Of a DNA stretch of 64,000 nucleotides, positions 18,200-26,818 are shown piece after piece (within the stretch, counting starts at the first letter, position 1; each line of letters starts with the position of its first letter). Both the position numbers and the translations under genes were made by a program. The notes beneath the pieces were generated by a model that ran no database searches, was not told where the DNA came from, and worked only from the letters and a program-made list of their open reading frames with translations. Origin of the DNA: Catenulispora sp. GP43 (GTDB lineage Bacteria; Actinomycetota; Actinomycetes; Streptomycetales; Catenulisporaceae); assembly GCF_041260665.1 (NCBI RefSeq), contig NZ_JBGCCT010000003.1, forward strand, positions 590,463-654,462, written 5' to 3'.

Positions 18200-18721
18200 A
18201 TGCCTGCACAGGCCACCGCACGCGAGCACCACGCGAGCGCCGGCGATGACACCGGAACCATCGTGGACGTCGCGGACTACCGCCGCGTCCTCGGCCACTT
18301 CCCCTCCGGCGTGACCGTCGTCGCGTCCGAGGACGCCGACGGGCCCGTGGGCTTCGCCTGTCAGGCCTTCTCCGCGCTCTCCCTGGACCCGCCGCTCGTC
18401 CTGTTCTCAGTGGGCCTGGCCTCCACCACGTGGCCCCGGATCGAGGCCACGGGCCGGTTCTGCGTGAACTTCCTGGCCGCCGACCACGAGCGGCTGTGCC
18501 GCGCTTTCGCGGTCAGCGGCGGCGACAAGTTCTCCGGCGTCGCCTGGCGCCGTTCGGAGCTGGGCTCACCGATCCTGGACGGCGCGCACGGCTGGGTGGA
18601 CTGCACGATCGAGGCCACGTACCCCGGCGGCGACCACGCGATCGTGGTCGGGCGCGTGCACGGGCTCGACGCCGACGGCGAGTCGGCCCCGCTGATCTTC
18701 CACCGGGGAGCCTTCGGCTGA
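18200..18721 (+). CDS. flavin reductase (HsaB-like)
   Basis: A 173-residue split-barrel flavin reductase that uses NAD(P)H to reduce FMN/FAD for a two-component monooxygenase. The fold starts at VADYRRVLGHFPSGVTVVAS and includes GFACQAFSALSLDPPLVLFSVG, FCVNFLAADHE and a C-terminal RVHGLDADGESAPLIFHRG. It resembles HsaB, the reductase of the steroid-ring hydroxylase HsaAB. No HsaA-type oxygenase is in the window; the LLM proteins or an enzyme elsewhere could be the partner. ATG 18200 follows GGGG at 10 nt. It is convergent with the membrane protein gene, two nt apart. Confidence 0.9.
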   Translation: MPAQATAREHHASAGDDTGTIVDVADYRRVLGHFPSGVTVVASEDADGPVGFACQAFSALSLDPPLVLFSVGLASTTWPRIEATGRFCVNFLAADHERLCRAFAVSGGDKFSGVAWRRSELGSPILDGAHGWVDCTIEATYPGGDHAIVVGRVHGLDADGESAPLIFHRGAFG

Positions 18722-18723
18722 GC

Positions 18724-20748
18724 TCAGCCGGCCGGCTCCTTCCAGACGATCACGTCGCCCTCCATCTTCCCGGGGGCGATCGCCTGGTCCAGGAAGTTCT
18801 TGATGGCCGCCAGGTTCTGGGTGCCGTCGGCGGCGACCACACAGTTCGCCTGCCAGGTGTCCAGGTCCAGCCGCACCCGGTTGGTGATCGAGGAGTTCAC
18901 CACCGGGGTCGCGCCGCCGCCGTTCTTGTAGATGTACGACAGCCACTGCGCGGTCCACAGCACGTTGTTCTTGGCCCAGGCCACTTGCTTGTCGGTGGGC
19001 GAGGTGGGTGCCATGACCGGGCCCTGCGGGATGTCGAAGGCGGTGTCCGCGGCCGTCGACCAGGTCTGGTTGGTCCGGTCGCCGCCGTCGGACAGCGGGA
19101 CGCCGACGATCGTGTCGTGCCCGGGCGAGACGCATTCGTTCCACGCGCCCGAGGTGAAGTACCGCGGGATGGGGATACGCGGGGAGGTGTCGAACACCCG
19201 CGGCAGGAGCGGGACCAGCGCGACGATCACGCAGGCGAACGCGAACCCGCGGACCACGTCGGCGAACACGACCCAGCGGACCATCTGCTGCGGGTACAGG
19301 ACCGCCTTGTCCAGCCCGAGCGCCAGCAGGATCCCGATGATCCAGCTCACCGCCAGCGCCTCGCGCACCGGCAGGCTGGAGGAGAACAGCGGGAGGTTCT
19401 GCAGGTGCGTCCACACGCCGTTCGGCCCCAGCGGCCACCACGTGATCGAGCCGTGGTCGAACACCGGCGTCGGGCCCACGGACAGCACGACCAGCACCAG
19501 AGCGGCGATCAGCAGTGCCCGTACCGCCGCGTCGCGGATCAGCCACAGCGTCAGCAGCGCCACCACGAGCAACAGCGCCCAGCCGACCAGCGCGGCCTGC
19601 TCGGTGCCGCCCGGCGCCAGAGGGTCCAGCTTGGCCGGGTCCCCCCACAGCTCCAGGTTCGGATACACCGCGTAGGACTTCAGATCCGCGGAGTAGTAGG
19701 CGACGTCGAACGGGATGCCCTTGAACGACTGCGGGCCGAAGAACTGGAACGTCAGCGGGTAGGCCAGCAGCGCCCCGGCCGTCACGATCGCCACTCCGGC
19801 GCCCTGCAGGAAGGTCGGCGCCTCGGCCCAGCACTGGCGCGGCTTCATCAGGACGTAGGCCACAAGGAAGAACGTGAAGCCCATCGCCGCCAGGAGCAGC
19901 AACTCCTCGCCGACGAACACCTGCGCCGTGATCAGCAGGCCGAGCACGATCCCGTTGCGCACGCGCCGTTCCGGCTCGCGCAGCCGCAGCACCCCGGCCA
20001 GGATCAGCGGCACCAGCCACTGCCCGGCCAGGTTCGGGTGTGCCAGCGAGTGCGACATCATCGAGGGCGAGAAGCCCAGGAACAGGCCGCCGACGAACGC
20101 CGCGGTCTCGGTGCGCACCACGTGCCGGCGCAGGAACCAGCGCCAGGTGATCGCGGTCGCCGCGAGGTTGAAGGTGGTCAGCAGCGCGAAGGAGACCGGC
20201 GCCCCGAACAGCGCGGTGATCGGCGTGAGGACCGCGGCCGGGCCGATGATCTGCGGATTCGCCACCAGGTTCATGCCGTCGGGGGCGTTCATCGTGTGCG
20301 TGAACAGCGGGTTCTGCAGGTGCGTGATCGCGTGCTCGACGGCGGTGAGCTGCCACTCGAAGTAGAACTGGTCGTAGGGGTTGCCGGCCATGACGCTGGT
20401 CGTCGGGTGGAAGAGCAGCTTCCAGGTGAGGAACATCGCCGCGCCGATGTAGAGCAGCGAGAGCAGCAGGCCCGGGCTCGGGTTGAGGAACTCCTCGACC
20501 ACGCGGTCGGCGATGCGCCGCAGGGGGTTCCGGGAGGCGTCCGGGGTGAAAGTTTCGTCTTTGCCGGCGTCCTCGACCTCGACGTCGTCGGCGACCGTGT
20601 CCACGGCGGTGCCGGATGCGTTTCCGACATCATCGCGCGTCTGTTGCCCGGGGACGGTGGGTGCCGAGGACGTGGACGGTTCCATGAGCAGCGCGGCGGC
20701 CTCGCTGTCGTGCTCCGGCGCGCCCTGCCCGCCCGGGCTCTCCGTCAC
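18724..20748 (-). CDS. large polytopic membrane protein, GT-C glycosyltransferase-like
   Basis: 674 residues: an N-terminal cytoplasmic tail of about 95 residues rich in Asp/Glu/Ser, then about ten membrane segments between residues 98 and 520 (GLLLSLLYIGAAMFLTWKLL, GIVLGLLITAQVFVGEELLL, AALVGWALLLVVALLTLWLI and others), then an extracytoplasmic C-terminal domain of about 150 residues. The first loop (GNPYDQFYFEWQLTAVEHAI) and overall topology resemble GT-C enzymes that use polyprenyl-phosphate sugars, but I see no definite DxD/DE signature beyond that region. It lacks an operator and probably serves the envelope rather than the catabolic pathway. Confidence 0.7.
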   Translation of the reverse strand: MTESPGGQGAPEHDSEAAALLMEPSTSSAPTVPGQQTRDDVGNASGTAVDTVADDVEVEDAGKDETFTPDASRNPLRRIADRVVEEFLNPSPGLLLSLLYIGAAMFLTWKLLFHPTTSVMAGNPYDQFYFEWQLTAVEHAITHLQNPLFTHTMNAPDGMNLVANPQIIGPAAVLTPITALFGAPVSFALLTTFNLAATAITWRWFLRRHVVRTETAAFVGGLFLGFSPSMMSHSLAHPNLAGQWLVPLILAGVLRLREPERRVRNGIVLGLLITAQVFVGEELLLLAAMGFTFFLVAYVLMKPRQCWAEAPTFLQGAGVAIVTAGALLAYPLTFQFFGPQSFKGIPFDVAYYSADLKSYAVYPNLELWGDPAKLDPLAPGGTEQAALVGWALLLVVALLTLWLIRDAAVRALLIAALVLVVLSVGPTPVFDHGSITWWPLGPNGVWTHLQNLPLFSSSLPVREALAVSWIIGILLALGLDKAVLYPQQMVRWVVFADVVRGFAFACVIVALVPLLPRVFDTSPRIPIPRYFTSGAWNECVSPGHDTIVGVPLSDGGDRTNQTWSTAADTAFDIPQGPVMAPTSPTDKQVAWAKNNVLWTAQWLSYIYKNGGGATPVVNSSITNRVRLDLDTWQANCVVAADGTQNLAAIKNFLDQAIAPGKMEGDVIVWKEPAG

Positions 20749-20772
20749 GGCCTTTGTTTCCCCTCATAGGGC

Positions 20773-21852
20773 TCAGAGCAAGAGGACTCCTCTTGCCAGT
20801 GACCCGCTTTCCAGGTCGTGGATCGCCTCGTGGATGTGCTCCAGAGGGTAGGTCTTTGTGACCAGTTCGTCCAGGAGTAGCTCACCCTTCCGATATAGGT
20901 CGACGTACCTTTCGACGTCGAACTGGGGGTGCGAAGTTCCGTACCGGCAGCCCATTATCGTTTTGTCCATGTACATGCCGGAAACGAGGAACGTCCCCTC
21001 GGCGTCGCTGCGCGGCACGCCGAGCAGCACGGCGGCCCCGGACCAGGCCAGCATGTCGGTCGCGGCGCGGATCAGCGCGGGATGCCCGACGCACTCGAAG
21101 ACGTAGTCCGCACCGCGCGGAAGCAGGTCCTTGACCATCTGGACCACGTCCTGGCCGCTCGGGTCCAGGAAGTCCGTCGCCCCGAACCGCCGCGCCGCCT
21201 CCTCCTTGCGCGGGTTGGTGTCCACCGCGATGATCCGGCCGGCGCGCGCGATCCGCGCCCCCTGGATCGCGTTCAGGCCGATGCCGCCGACGCCGATCAC
21301 CACGACCGTCTCGCCGATGCGCACCTTCGCGCGGTTCAGCACCGCGCCGACGCCGGTCAGGACGCCGCAGCCGACCAGCGCGGCCGAGGCCATCGGCACG
21401 TCCTGGGGGATCGGTACGGCCTGTACTTCCTTGACTACTACGCGTTCTGTGAACACCGAGGTGTTGGCGAAGGCGAACAGCTTCTCGGTCCCGCCGTCCT
21501 GAGTCTCGCGTGTGAACGGCTTGCTCACCTTGCCGAACGTCGCGCGGCACATCGTCGGCCGGCCTTCGCTGCACGCCGGGCACACGCCGCAGTGGTTGAT
21601 GGTGGTCAAGCAGACGTGGTCGCCGGGCTTGACCCGGGTGACCGCGGTGCCGACCTCCTCCACGATGCCGGCGCCCTCGTGCCCGAGCACGGCCGGGCCG
21701 GGGAAGGGGATGGTGCCGTTGACGACGCTGAGGTCGGAGTGGCACAGGCCGGCGGCGCCGATGCGGACGACGACCTCGTCGGTGCGCGGTCCGCGCACCT
21801 CTATACCGTCGACGACTTCCAGCTTGCCGCCCTCGAAGACCGCGGCCCTCAC
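20773..21852 (-). CDS. zinc-dependent alcohol dehydrogenase (MDR family)
   Basis: A 359-residue medium-chain dehydrogenase. Catalytic zinc ligands are C37 and the H58-E59 pair in VLGHEGAG; structural zinc ligands are C88, C91, C94 and C102; the Rossmann motif GVGGIGLNAIQGARI follows near residue 195. It oxidises an alcohol or reduces an aldehyde with NAD. GTG 21852 overlaps the stop of the upstream SDR (GTGA), so the two are translationally coupled. An aldehyde released by an Ltp-type aldolase, or an alcohol on the substrate, would be a reasonable target; this is inference. Confidence 0.92.
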   Translation of the reverse strand: MRAAVFEGGKLEVVDGIEVRGPRTDEVVVRIGAAGLCHSDLSVVNGTIPFPGPAVLGHEGAGIVEEVGTAVTRVKPGDHVCLTTINHCGVCPACSEGRPTMCRATFGKVSKPFTRETQDGGTEKLFAFANTSVFTERVVVKEVQAVPIPQDVPMASAALVGCGVLTGVGAVLNRAKVRIGETVVVIGVGGIGLNAIQGARIARAGRIIAVDTNPRKEEAARRFGATDFLDPSGQDVVQMVKDLLPRGADYVFECVGHPALIRAATDMLAWSGAAVLLGVPRSDAEGTFLVSGMYMDKTIMGCRYGTSHPQFDVERYVDLYRKGELLLDELVTKTYPLEHIHEAIHDLESGSLARGVLLL

Positions 21853-22775
21853 GACGCCGCCCCGTCCTGCCCGGTCTCCGACGCCTTCCGCTCCTCGGTC
21901 GCCTTCGTGTAGGCGGCCAGCTTGGCGATCATCGGCATGGTCTCGACGCCGACCGCCTCCGGCAGCCGTTTCGCGATCGACTCGGCGGTCCAGGGCTCCT
22001 CGCCGTACATCGAGCGGATCTCCTGCGGCTGGTTCCACACCGCGATGCGGCGGCCGGCCACGGTGTAGATCTGACCGGTGACGTCGCGCGCGGCCTCCGA
22101 CAGCAGGTAGGCGACCAGCGGCGCGACGTCCCCCGGCTCGCCCATCTCGGCCATGTCGAAGGGGACGTTGGCGCTCATCCGGGTGCGCGCGACCGGTGCG
22201 ACGGCGTTCGCGGTGATGCCGTACTTGCCCAGACCCAGCGCGGCGCTGCGGACCAGGCTCACGATGCCGCCCTTGGCCGCGCTGTAGTTGGCCTGCGAGA
22301 CGCTGCCGGCGTGGTTGCCGGAGGTGAAGCCGACCAGCGCCCCGCCGCCGGCCTTGCGCATCACGGCGCTGGCCGCGCGGAAGACGGTGAAGGTGCCCTT
22401 CAGATGGGTCTCGATGACCGGGTCCCACTCGTCCTCGGCCATGTTGAACAGCATCCGCTCTCGAAGGATCCCCGCCACGCACACGACGCCGTCCACGCGT
22501 CCGTAGGTGTCGACGGCCGTCTGCACGATGCGCTGCCCGCCGGCCATGGTGGTGACGGAGTCGGCGCAGGGCACGGCCTGCCCGCCGGCGTCCCGGATCT
22601 CCTGGGCCACCGCGTCGGCGACCTCGCTGGACGGCGCGCTGCCGTCGACGGCGACGCCGTAGTCGTTCACGACCACCGAGGCGCCCTCGGCGGCGCAGCC
22701 GAGGGCCACCGCGCGCCCGATGCCGCGTCCCGCACCGGTCACCACCACGACCTTGCCTGCCAGGAAGTCGGCCAC
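21849..22775 (-). CDS. SDR, MFE-2/17beta-HSD4-like 3-hydroxyacyl-CoA dehydrogenase
   Basis: A 308-residue short-chain dehydrogenase. TGAGRGIG lies near residue 14; the longer loop after strand 2 (VVNDYGVAVDGSAPSSEVADA) is typical of the hydroxyacyl-CoA dehydrogenase unit of peroxisomal MFE-2 and of mycobacterial Rv3548c-type proteins. Active-site Ser and Tyr-x3-Lys lie in GFTSGNHAGSVSQANYSAAKGG, and a C-terminal extension follows (EEPWTAESIAKRLPEAVG). It is the first gene of an SDR-ADH operon, divergent from the cyclase gene with two operator-like sites between them. Confidence 0.9.
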   Translation of the reverse strand: MADFLAGKVVVVTGAGRGIGRAVALGCAAEGASVVVNDYGVAVDGSAPSSEVADAVAQEIRDAGGQAVPCADSVTTMAGGQRIVQTAVDTYGRVDGVVCVAGILRERMLFNMAEDEWDPVIETHLKGTFTVFRAASAVMRKAGGGALVGFTSGNHAGSVSQANYSAAKGGIVSLVRSAALGLGKYGITANAVAPVARTRMSANVPFDMAEMGEPGDVAPLVAYLLSEAARDVTGQIYTVAGRRIAVWNQPQEIRSMYGEEPWTAESIAKRLPEAVGVETMPMIAKLAAYTKATEERKASETGQDGAAS

Positions 22776-22807
22776 GTCGCTCGCTCCTCGTGCTCGATGC
22801 CTACGAA

Positions 22808-22824
22808 TCTGACGGCATGTTAGC
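22808..22824. promoter_or_regulatory. degenerate island operator near SDR start
   Basis: TCTGAC-GGCAT-GTTAGC: left half perfect, right half with two changes, spacing kept. It lies 32 nt upstream of the SDR start on the minus strand. Confidence 0.4.
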
Positions 22825-22851
22825 TAAGGTTCGCGCCAGTGGACAGCGTCT

Positions 22852-22868
22852 TCTGACGCTGTGTCAGA
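22852..22868. promoter_or_regulatory. island operator, site 4
   Basis: TCTGAC-GCTGT-GTCAGA, perfect half-sites, 28 nt upstream of ATG 22897. A GTG start at 22861 would lie within this operator, which argues for the later ATG. Confidence 0.8.
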
Positions 22869-22896
22869 TTTCACTGGGAACCCTGGGAGCACCGCC

Positions 22897-23832
22897 ATGC
22901 CGCTGCCCGAGCAGTTCACCGACCTGGCCCGTCGCGTCAACAACTGGGGCCGCTGGGGCCCGGAGGACGAACGCGGCACCCTGAACCTGATCACCCCCGA
23001 CCGCGTCGTCCACGCCGCATCGCTGATCCGCAGCGGCCGCCGCTTCACCCTGGCGGTCCCGCTGGACGAGGACGGACCGCAGATCGGCATGATCGAAGGC
23101 CGCGACAATCCGAAGCGCACCATGATCATGGTGAACGCGCAGGTGATGGGGCCGGATCACGCGTTCCGCACCTCGGACGACCGGGTGGAGATGGGACTCC
23201 AGGCGTGCACCCACTGGGATGCGTTGGCGCACGTGTCCTACGAGGGACGGCTGTACAACGGCTTCGACGCGTCGGAGATCACCGCCGAGGGCGCCGCACA
23301 CTGCGGAATCGACAAGGCGGGGCCGATCGTGGGGCGCGGGGTGCTGCTGGACGTGGCGCGGGCCCTGGGCGTCCCGCGCCTGGGCGGTGCCGCGCACGGC
23401 CGCGCGCTGACGGCGGCCGACCTGGACGCGGCGGCGGAGTTCGGCAAGGTGGAGATCCGCCCGGGCGACATCGTCCTGATCCGCACCGGCGCCATGACGG
23501 CCCTGAAGGCGGGCGACAAGCTGGCGTACAGCTATCCGACATCGGGCCCGTCGATGCAGACCGTGCCGTGGTTCCACGCGCACGACGTCGCGGCGGTCGC
23601 GACGGACAACGTGGCGTTCGAGGTCTACCCGCCGGAACGCGAGGACGCACAGCTGCCGGTGCACCTGCTGCACCTGGTGGAGATGGGGATGCTGCAGGGG
23701 CAGAACTGGGATTTGGAGGCGCTGGCGGAGGACTGCGCGGGCGATGGGGTGTACGAGTTCTTCTTGGCGGCGTCGCCGGAGCCCTTCACGCGTGCGGTCG
23801 GGGCGCCGGTGATTCCGGTGGCGGTGAAGTAG
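22897..23832 (+). CDS. cyclase-family (kynurenine-formamidase-fold) metal hydrolase
   Basis: A 311-residue member of the cyclase/KynB-like family of metal-dependent hydrolases. The metal-binding signature ACTHWDALAHVSYEG (equivalent to the usual GTHxDxxxH) is near residues 105-120, and ARGVLLDVAR and PGDIVLIRTG follow as expected. These enzymes hydrolyse amides, lactones or cyclic ketone-derived bonds. ATG 22897 is chosen because CTGGGAG lies 6 nt upstream and the upstream GTG lies within an operator. In the island it could open a lactone or ring product; no substrate can be read from sequence. Confidence 0.87.
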   Translation: MPLPEQFTDLARRVNNWGRWGPEDERGTLNLITPDRVVHAASLIRSGRRFTLAVPLDEDGPQIGMIEGRDNPKRTMIMVNAQVMGPDHAFRTSDDRVEMGLQACTHWDALAHVSYEGRLYNGFDASEITAEGAAHCGIDKAGPIVGRGVLLDVARALGVPRLGGAAHGRALTAADLDAAAEFGKVEIRPGDIVLIRTGAMTALKAGDKLAYSYPTSGPSMQTVPWFHAHDVAAVATDNVAFEVYPPEREDAQLPVHLLHLVEMGMLQGQNWDLEALAEDCAGDGVYEFFLAASPEPFTRAVGAPVIPVAVK

Positions 23833-23844
23833 GAGCCATCCTCC

Positions 23845-26733
23845 TCAGCTTCGCGAACCCGCGTGCGCCACATCCCGCAGCAGCGCGGCGGTCTCGGGCT
23901 GGAGCGACAACCGCTCGCGCTCGGCGTACCCCAGCAGCGTGTCGGCATGGCGGCGGGCCGCGGGGAGGTCGCCGAGGGCGGCCAGGGCGGTCAGGAGGTC
24001 GCGGTACAAGAGTTCTGACTCGGGTGCCGCCGCCAGGCCGCGCAGGGCCGCCTTGCGGGCGTTGCGGGGGCTCTGTTCGCGCAGGCATGCCTCGGCGACG
24101 TAGTGGGCCGTATCGATGATCAGGGCGGCCATCTCGTGGCGGAGCGTCTCGGCCCAGCCGTAGCGGCGCAACGGTGCGTCTTCCAGGGGGCGGCCGCGGA
24201 CCAGGCTGAGGGCGCCGACCAGTTCGCCGTTCTGGGTGCGATGCAGGAACTCCAGCCAGTCGCAGGACACTGTCGGGGCCAGGGTTATGCTCTCGGGGGT
24301 GACGCGGAGGAGCTGCTCGCCGTGGGTGTCGGTGCCGAGCAGCTCGCGCAGCTGGATGACCTGCGCGTCGACCATGTCCACCGCGCCGGTGCGGGCCGGC
24401 CACAGGTCCTCGGCCATCTGCTGGACCGAGCATCCTGGATGCAGTACCGCGTACGCCGCGACCTCCGCCAGCTCTGCCGGGCAGTCCACGCCGGCCAGCA
24501 CGATCGGTCCCAGTACGTCGATCCCGTAGGCCGCGGGTGTCAGGTCGGAGGCGGCGGGCGCCTCGGTGCGGAGTTTCGGCATTCCCGCCACGGCCGCTTT
24601 GCGCTGACTCCAGTACGCGCCGTGCCACTGTCCCGGCTTCCCCGACTCCGATGCTAGGGAAGCGGGTAGCGCACTCTGAGACGACGGGGCAGGCCGAGCG
24701 CTCCAGGTGAGCGGCTCGGGCGGCCCATCCGGACGCGGCCCCGACGGCGGCCCCAGCCTCGACGCCGGGTTCAGGCCCGGCCCTGGCCTCGCACCCGAGC
24801 CCGAGCCTGCGCCCGCACCCGCACCCGCACCCGCGCCCGAGCCAATGTCTGATCTCGACCTGGCCCCCGCGAAATCCGCCTCCATCCCCGCCAGCCGATC
24901 CTCCGCCCGAGGCGGCGGTGTCTCCTCGTCCCCGTCCGCTCCCGCATCGAACTGCGGCAGGTTCGCCGGCTTCAGCGCCAGCCGCGCCTCCTTCGCCGCC
25001 CCCGGCAGCGGCAGCGGCGCCGTGGTCGTCGGCAACGCGGTCGGCAGCAGCGCGTCGACCCGGAACAGGTCGTCGACGGGAACGCGGAACCGGTTCGGCT
25101 GGACCGGATCCGGTGTCGCGATCAGTTCGGCGCGCGCCGGCTCGCGCAGCTCGGAGCCGTCGCTCCCGGCCGCCGCGTCCGCCCCCGACCGCCCCGCCAC
25201 GTGCCGCCGCGGGTGCGAAGGCTTCCGCTTCGGCAGCGGCGTCTTCGCTCCCGAAGCCTCCCGCCGCGCCGATGGCGGCAGGTTGAACGCCCCGTTTCGC
25301 GGCGCCGGCTTCTCCTGGTCGGAGTCCGCCGTCGCCAGCTCACGTACCACCGCCTCGTACCGCTCCGCGCGCAGTGCCTGCACCCGCAGTCCGATTCCCG
25401 GTGCGCCGGCCTGCGATCGGGGGGTGTGGACCATCGGACCGCCGATCGTCCACGGCGACAGCACCTGCTCCCGGTCCCCGGCCGCCGCCACCACCGCGAT
25501 CGAGGTCCGCGGACGTCCCGACAGCAGATGCCGCAGCCGGTGCGCCAGCCGGACATCCGGCGCGATCGCCGACAGCAACACGTGCGTCCTGGTGATCGGC
25601 GCCAGCTCGTCGTCCGGGTGCGTCCGGGCCTTGCGGACCGTGACGCCGCGCCGGTCGAGGACCGCCTCGACCCTCGCCGACCACTGCGCCAGGTCCTCCA
25701 CGGCCCGCGCCAAATCGTCGCCGTACGTCAGCGTGCCCGGGGCGAACAGCGGCGGCAGCTCCGCGCCGAAGCCGACGAGCGTCACCTCGACCTGCTCCGC
25801 CGCCATCCCGGTCGCCAGTTCCACGGCCATCGCCCGGAGCACCGACACCGACTCGGCCTCGGGCGCCAGCAGCGAGACTCCGCCGGTGGCCTCCAGGTCG
25901 ACCAGGACTGTGTCGTCGTCCTCGTCGAAGCCCAGAGAGACCAGGGCCGGGTACGGCGCCGGGGCGTGCCGCGGGGCAGCGCCGACCGATGCGCCGAGCG
26001 GGCAGATCCACACCGCGGGGCGCCTCGGATCGGCGTAGAACGGCGCGACCGGCGGCTGCGGACGCGCCAGGTGCAGCTCCAGGCCGTGCCGCTTGAGCAC
26101 CGTCATGCTGATGTCCGGCAGGCCCCGGTCGGCCTTCGTGAGTTTCGCGCTCAGAGTCCTGAGGGCGGCGTCGACCAGGACCTGGCCGGTCGGATTGTCG
26201 ACGCGGCTCAGCTCCAGCTCCCAGATTCCCGGCTGCCGCATCGAGATCAGCTCGCCGGGCCGCCGCCGCATCACCTTGCGCAGGCGCCGGTCGCCCAGGG
26301 CGCTCAGCACGCCGGCCGCCAGCAGGCCGCCGGTGGCCGAGACGGTCTTGCCGGAGTCGTGGCGGGTGGTCGCGAACGTGGACTCGCGCTGAGCCAGGGC
26401 CTTGGTTTCCTGGGCCAGCGTTTTGACACCGGACTCCAGCGCCAGCCGCACCGGTTCGGCGGCGGCCAGTTCCGGGCTGTGCCGGCCCATGTCCGGCGGC
26501 ATGATCAGCACCCAGCCCGGCTGCAGGAACTCGACGTAGCTGAACACCGTCCCGTCCGGCATCCGCCGGCCGTCGTTCAGCTCGGCGATGTCGGCGAACC
26601 GGTTCGGGTCGCCCAGCTGCGCTTCGGCGATGCGCCACAGCGAATCGCCCTTGCGCACAACATAGGTCTGATACTCCGGAGCCTGCCGGCCCGTCTGCCC
26701 GCGCCGGCCCGCCTCGCCCCCGTCGTCCGCCAT
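23845..26733 (-). CDS. LysM and BTAD domain protein of a Tad-like module
   Basis: 962 residues. A LysM domain occupies about 22-78 (YVVRKGDSLWRIAEAQLGD); a long middle region (80-480) has alternating helices and strands; a low-complexity Pro/Gly/Ala linker (about 490-720, including an alternating Gly-Ala run) leads to a winged-helix-like segment (DVLGPIVLAG, about 735-800) and a BTAD helical repeat (about 815-950: ALIIDTAHYVAEACLR, LLYRDLLTALAALGDLPAARRHADTLL). The combination is usual for proteins next to CpaF/TadA in actinobacteria. SD GGAGG lies upstream of ATG 26733. It probably links a secretion apparatus to regulation; DNA binding is inferred. Confidence 0.82.
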   Translation of the reverse strand: MADDGGEAGRRGQTGRQAPEYQTYVVRKGDSLWRIAEAQLGDPNRFADIAELNDGRRMPDGTVFSYVEFLQPGWVLIMPPDMGRHSPELAAAEPVRLALESGVKTLAQETKALAQRESTFATTRHDSGKTVSATGGLLAAGVLSALGDRRLRKVMRRRPGELISMRQPGIWELELSRVDNPTGQVLVDAALRTLSAKLTKADRGLPDISMTVLKRHGLELHLARPQPPVAPFYADPRRPAVWICPLGASVGAAPRHAPAPYPALVSLGFDEDDDTVLVDLEATGGVSLLAPEAESVSVLRAMAVELATGMAAEQVEVTLVGFGAELPPLFAPGTLTYGDDLARAVEDLAQWSARVEAVLDRRGVTVRKARTHPDDELAPITRTHVLLSAIAPDVRLAHRLRHLLSGRPRTSIAVVAAAGDREQVLSPWTIGGPMVHTPRSQAGAPGIGLRVQALRAERYEAVVRELATADSDQEKPAPRNGAFNLPPSARREASGAKTPLPKRKPSHPRRHVAGRSGADAAAGSDGSELREPARAELIATPDPVQPNRFRVPVDDLFRVDALLPTALPTTTAPLPLPGAAKEARLALKPANLPQFDAGADGDEETPPPRAEDRLAGMEADFAGARSRSDIGSGAGAGAGAGAGSGSGARPGPGLNPASRLGPPSGPRPDGPPEPLTWSARPAPSSQSALPASLASESGKPGQWHGAYWSQRKAAVAGMPKLRTEAPAASDLTPAAYGIDVLGPIVLAGVDCPAELAEVAAYAVLHPGCSVQQMAEDLWPARTGAVDMVDAQVIQLRELLGTDTHGEQLLRVTPESITLAPTVSCDWLEFLHRTQNGELVGALSLVRGRPLEDAPLRRYGWAETLRHEMAALIIDTAHYVAEACLREQSPRNARKAALRGLAAAPESELLYRDLLTALAALGDLPAARRHADTLLGYAERERLSLQPETAALLRDVAHAGSRS

Positions 26734-26750
26734 GTGCCCTGGTCCTCCGT

Positions 26751-26818
26751 AGTCAGTGGCGCTCAGAAGTCAGTGGCGCTCAGAAGTCAGTGGGGCTCAG
26801 AAGTCAGTGGGGCTCGGA
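26751..26818. repeat. 17-bp tandem repeat, four units
   Basis: Four head-to-tail copies of AGTCAGTGG(C/G)GCTC(A/G)GA, with a partial fifth. They fill the gap between cpaF and the LysM-BTAD gene; the fourth unit contains the cpaF stop codon. On the minus strand every unit contains ACTGAC, the half-site of the island operator, at a 17-bp period. Confidence 0.92.
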
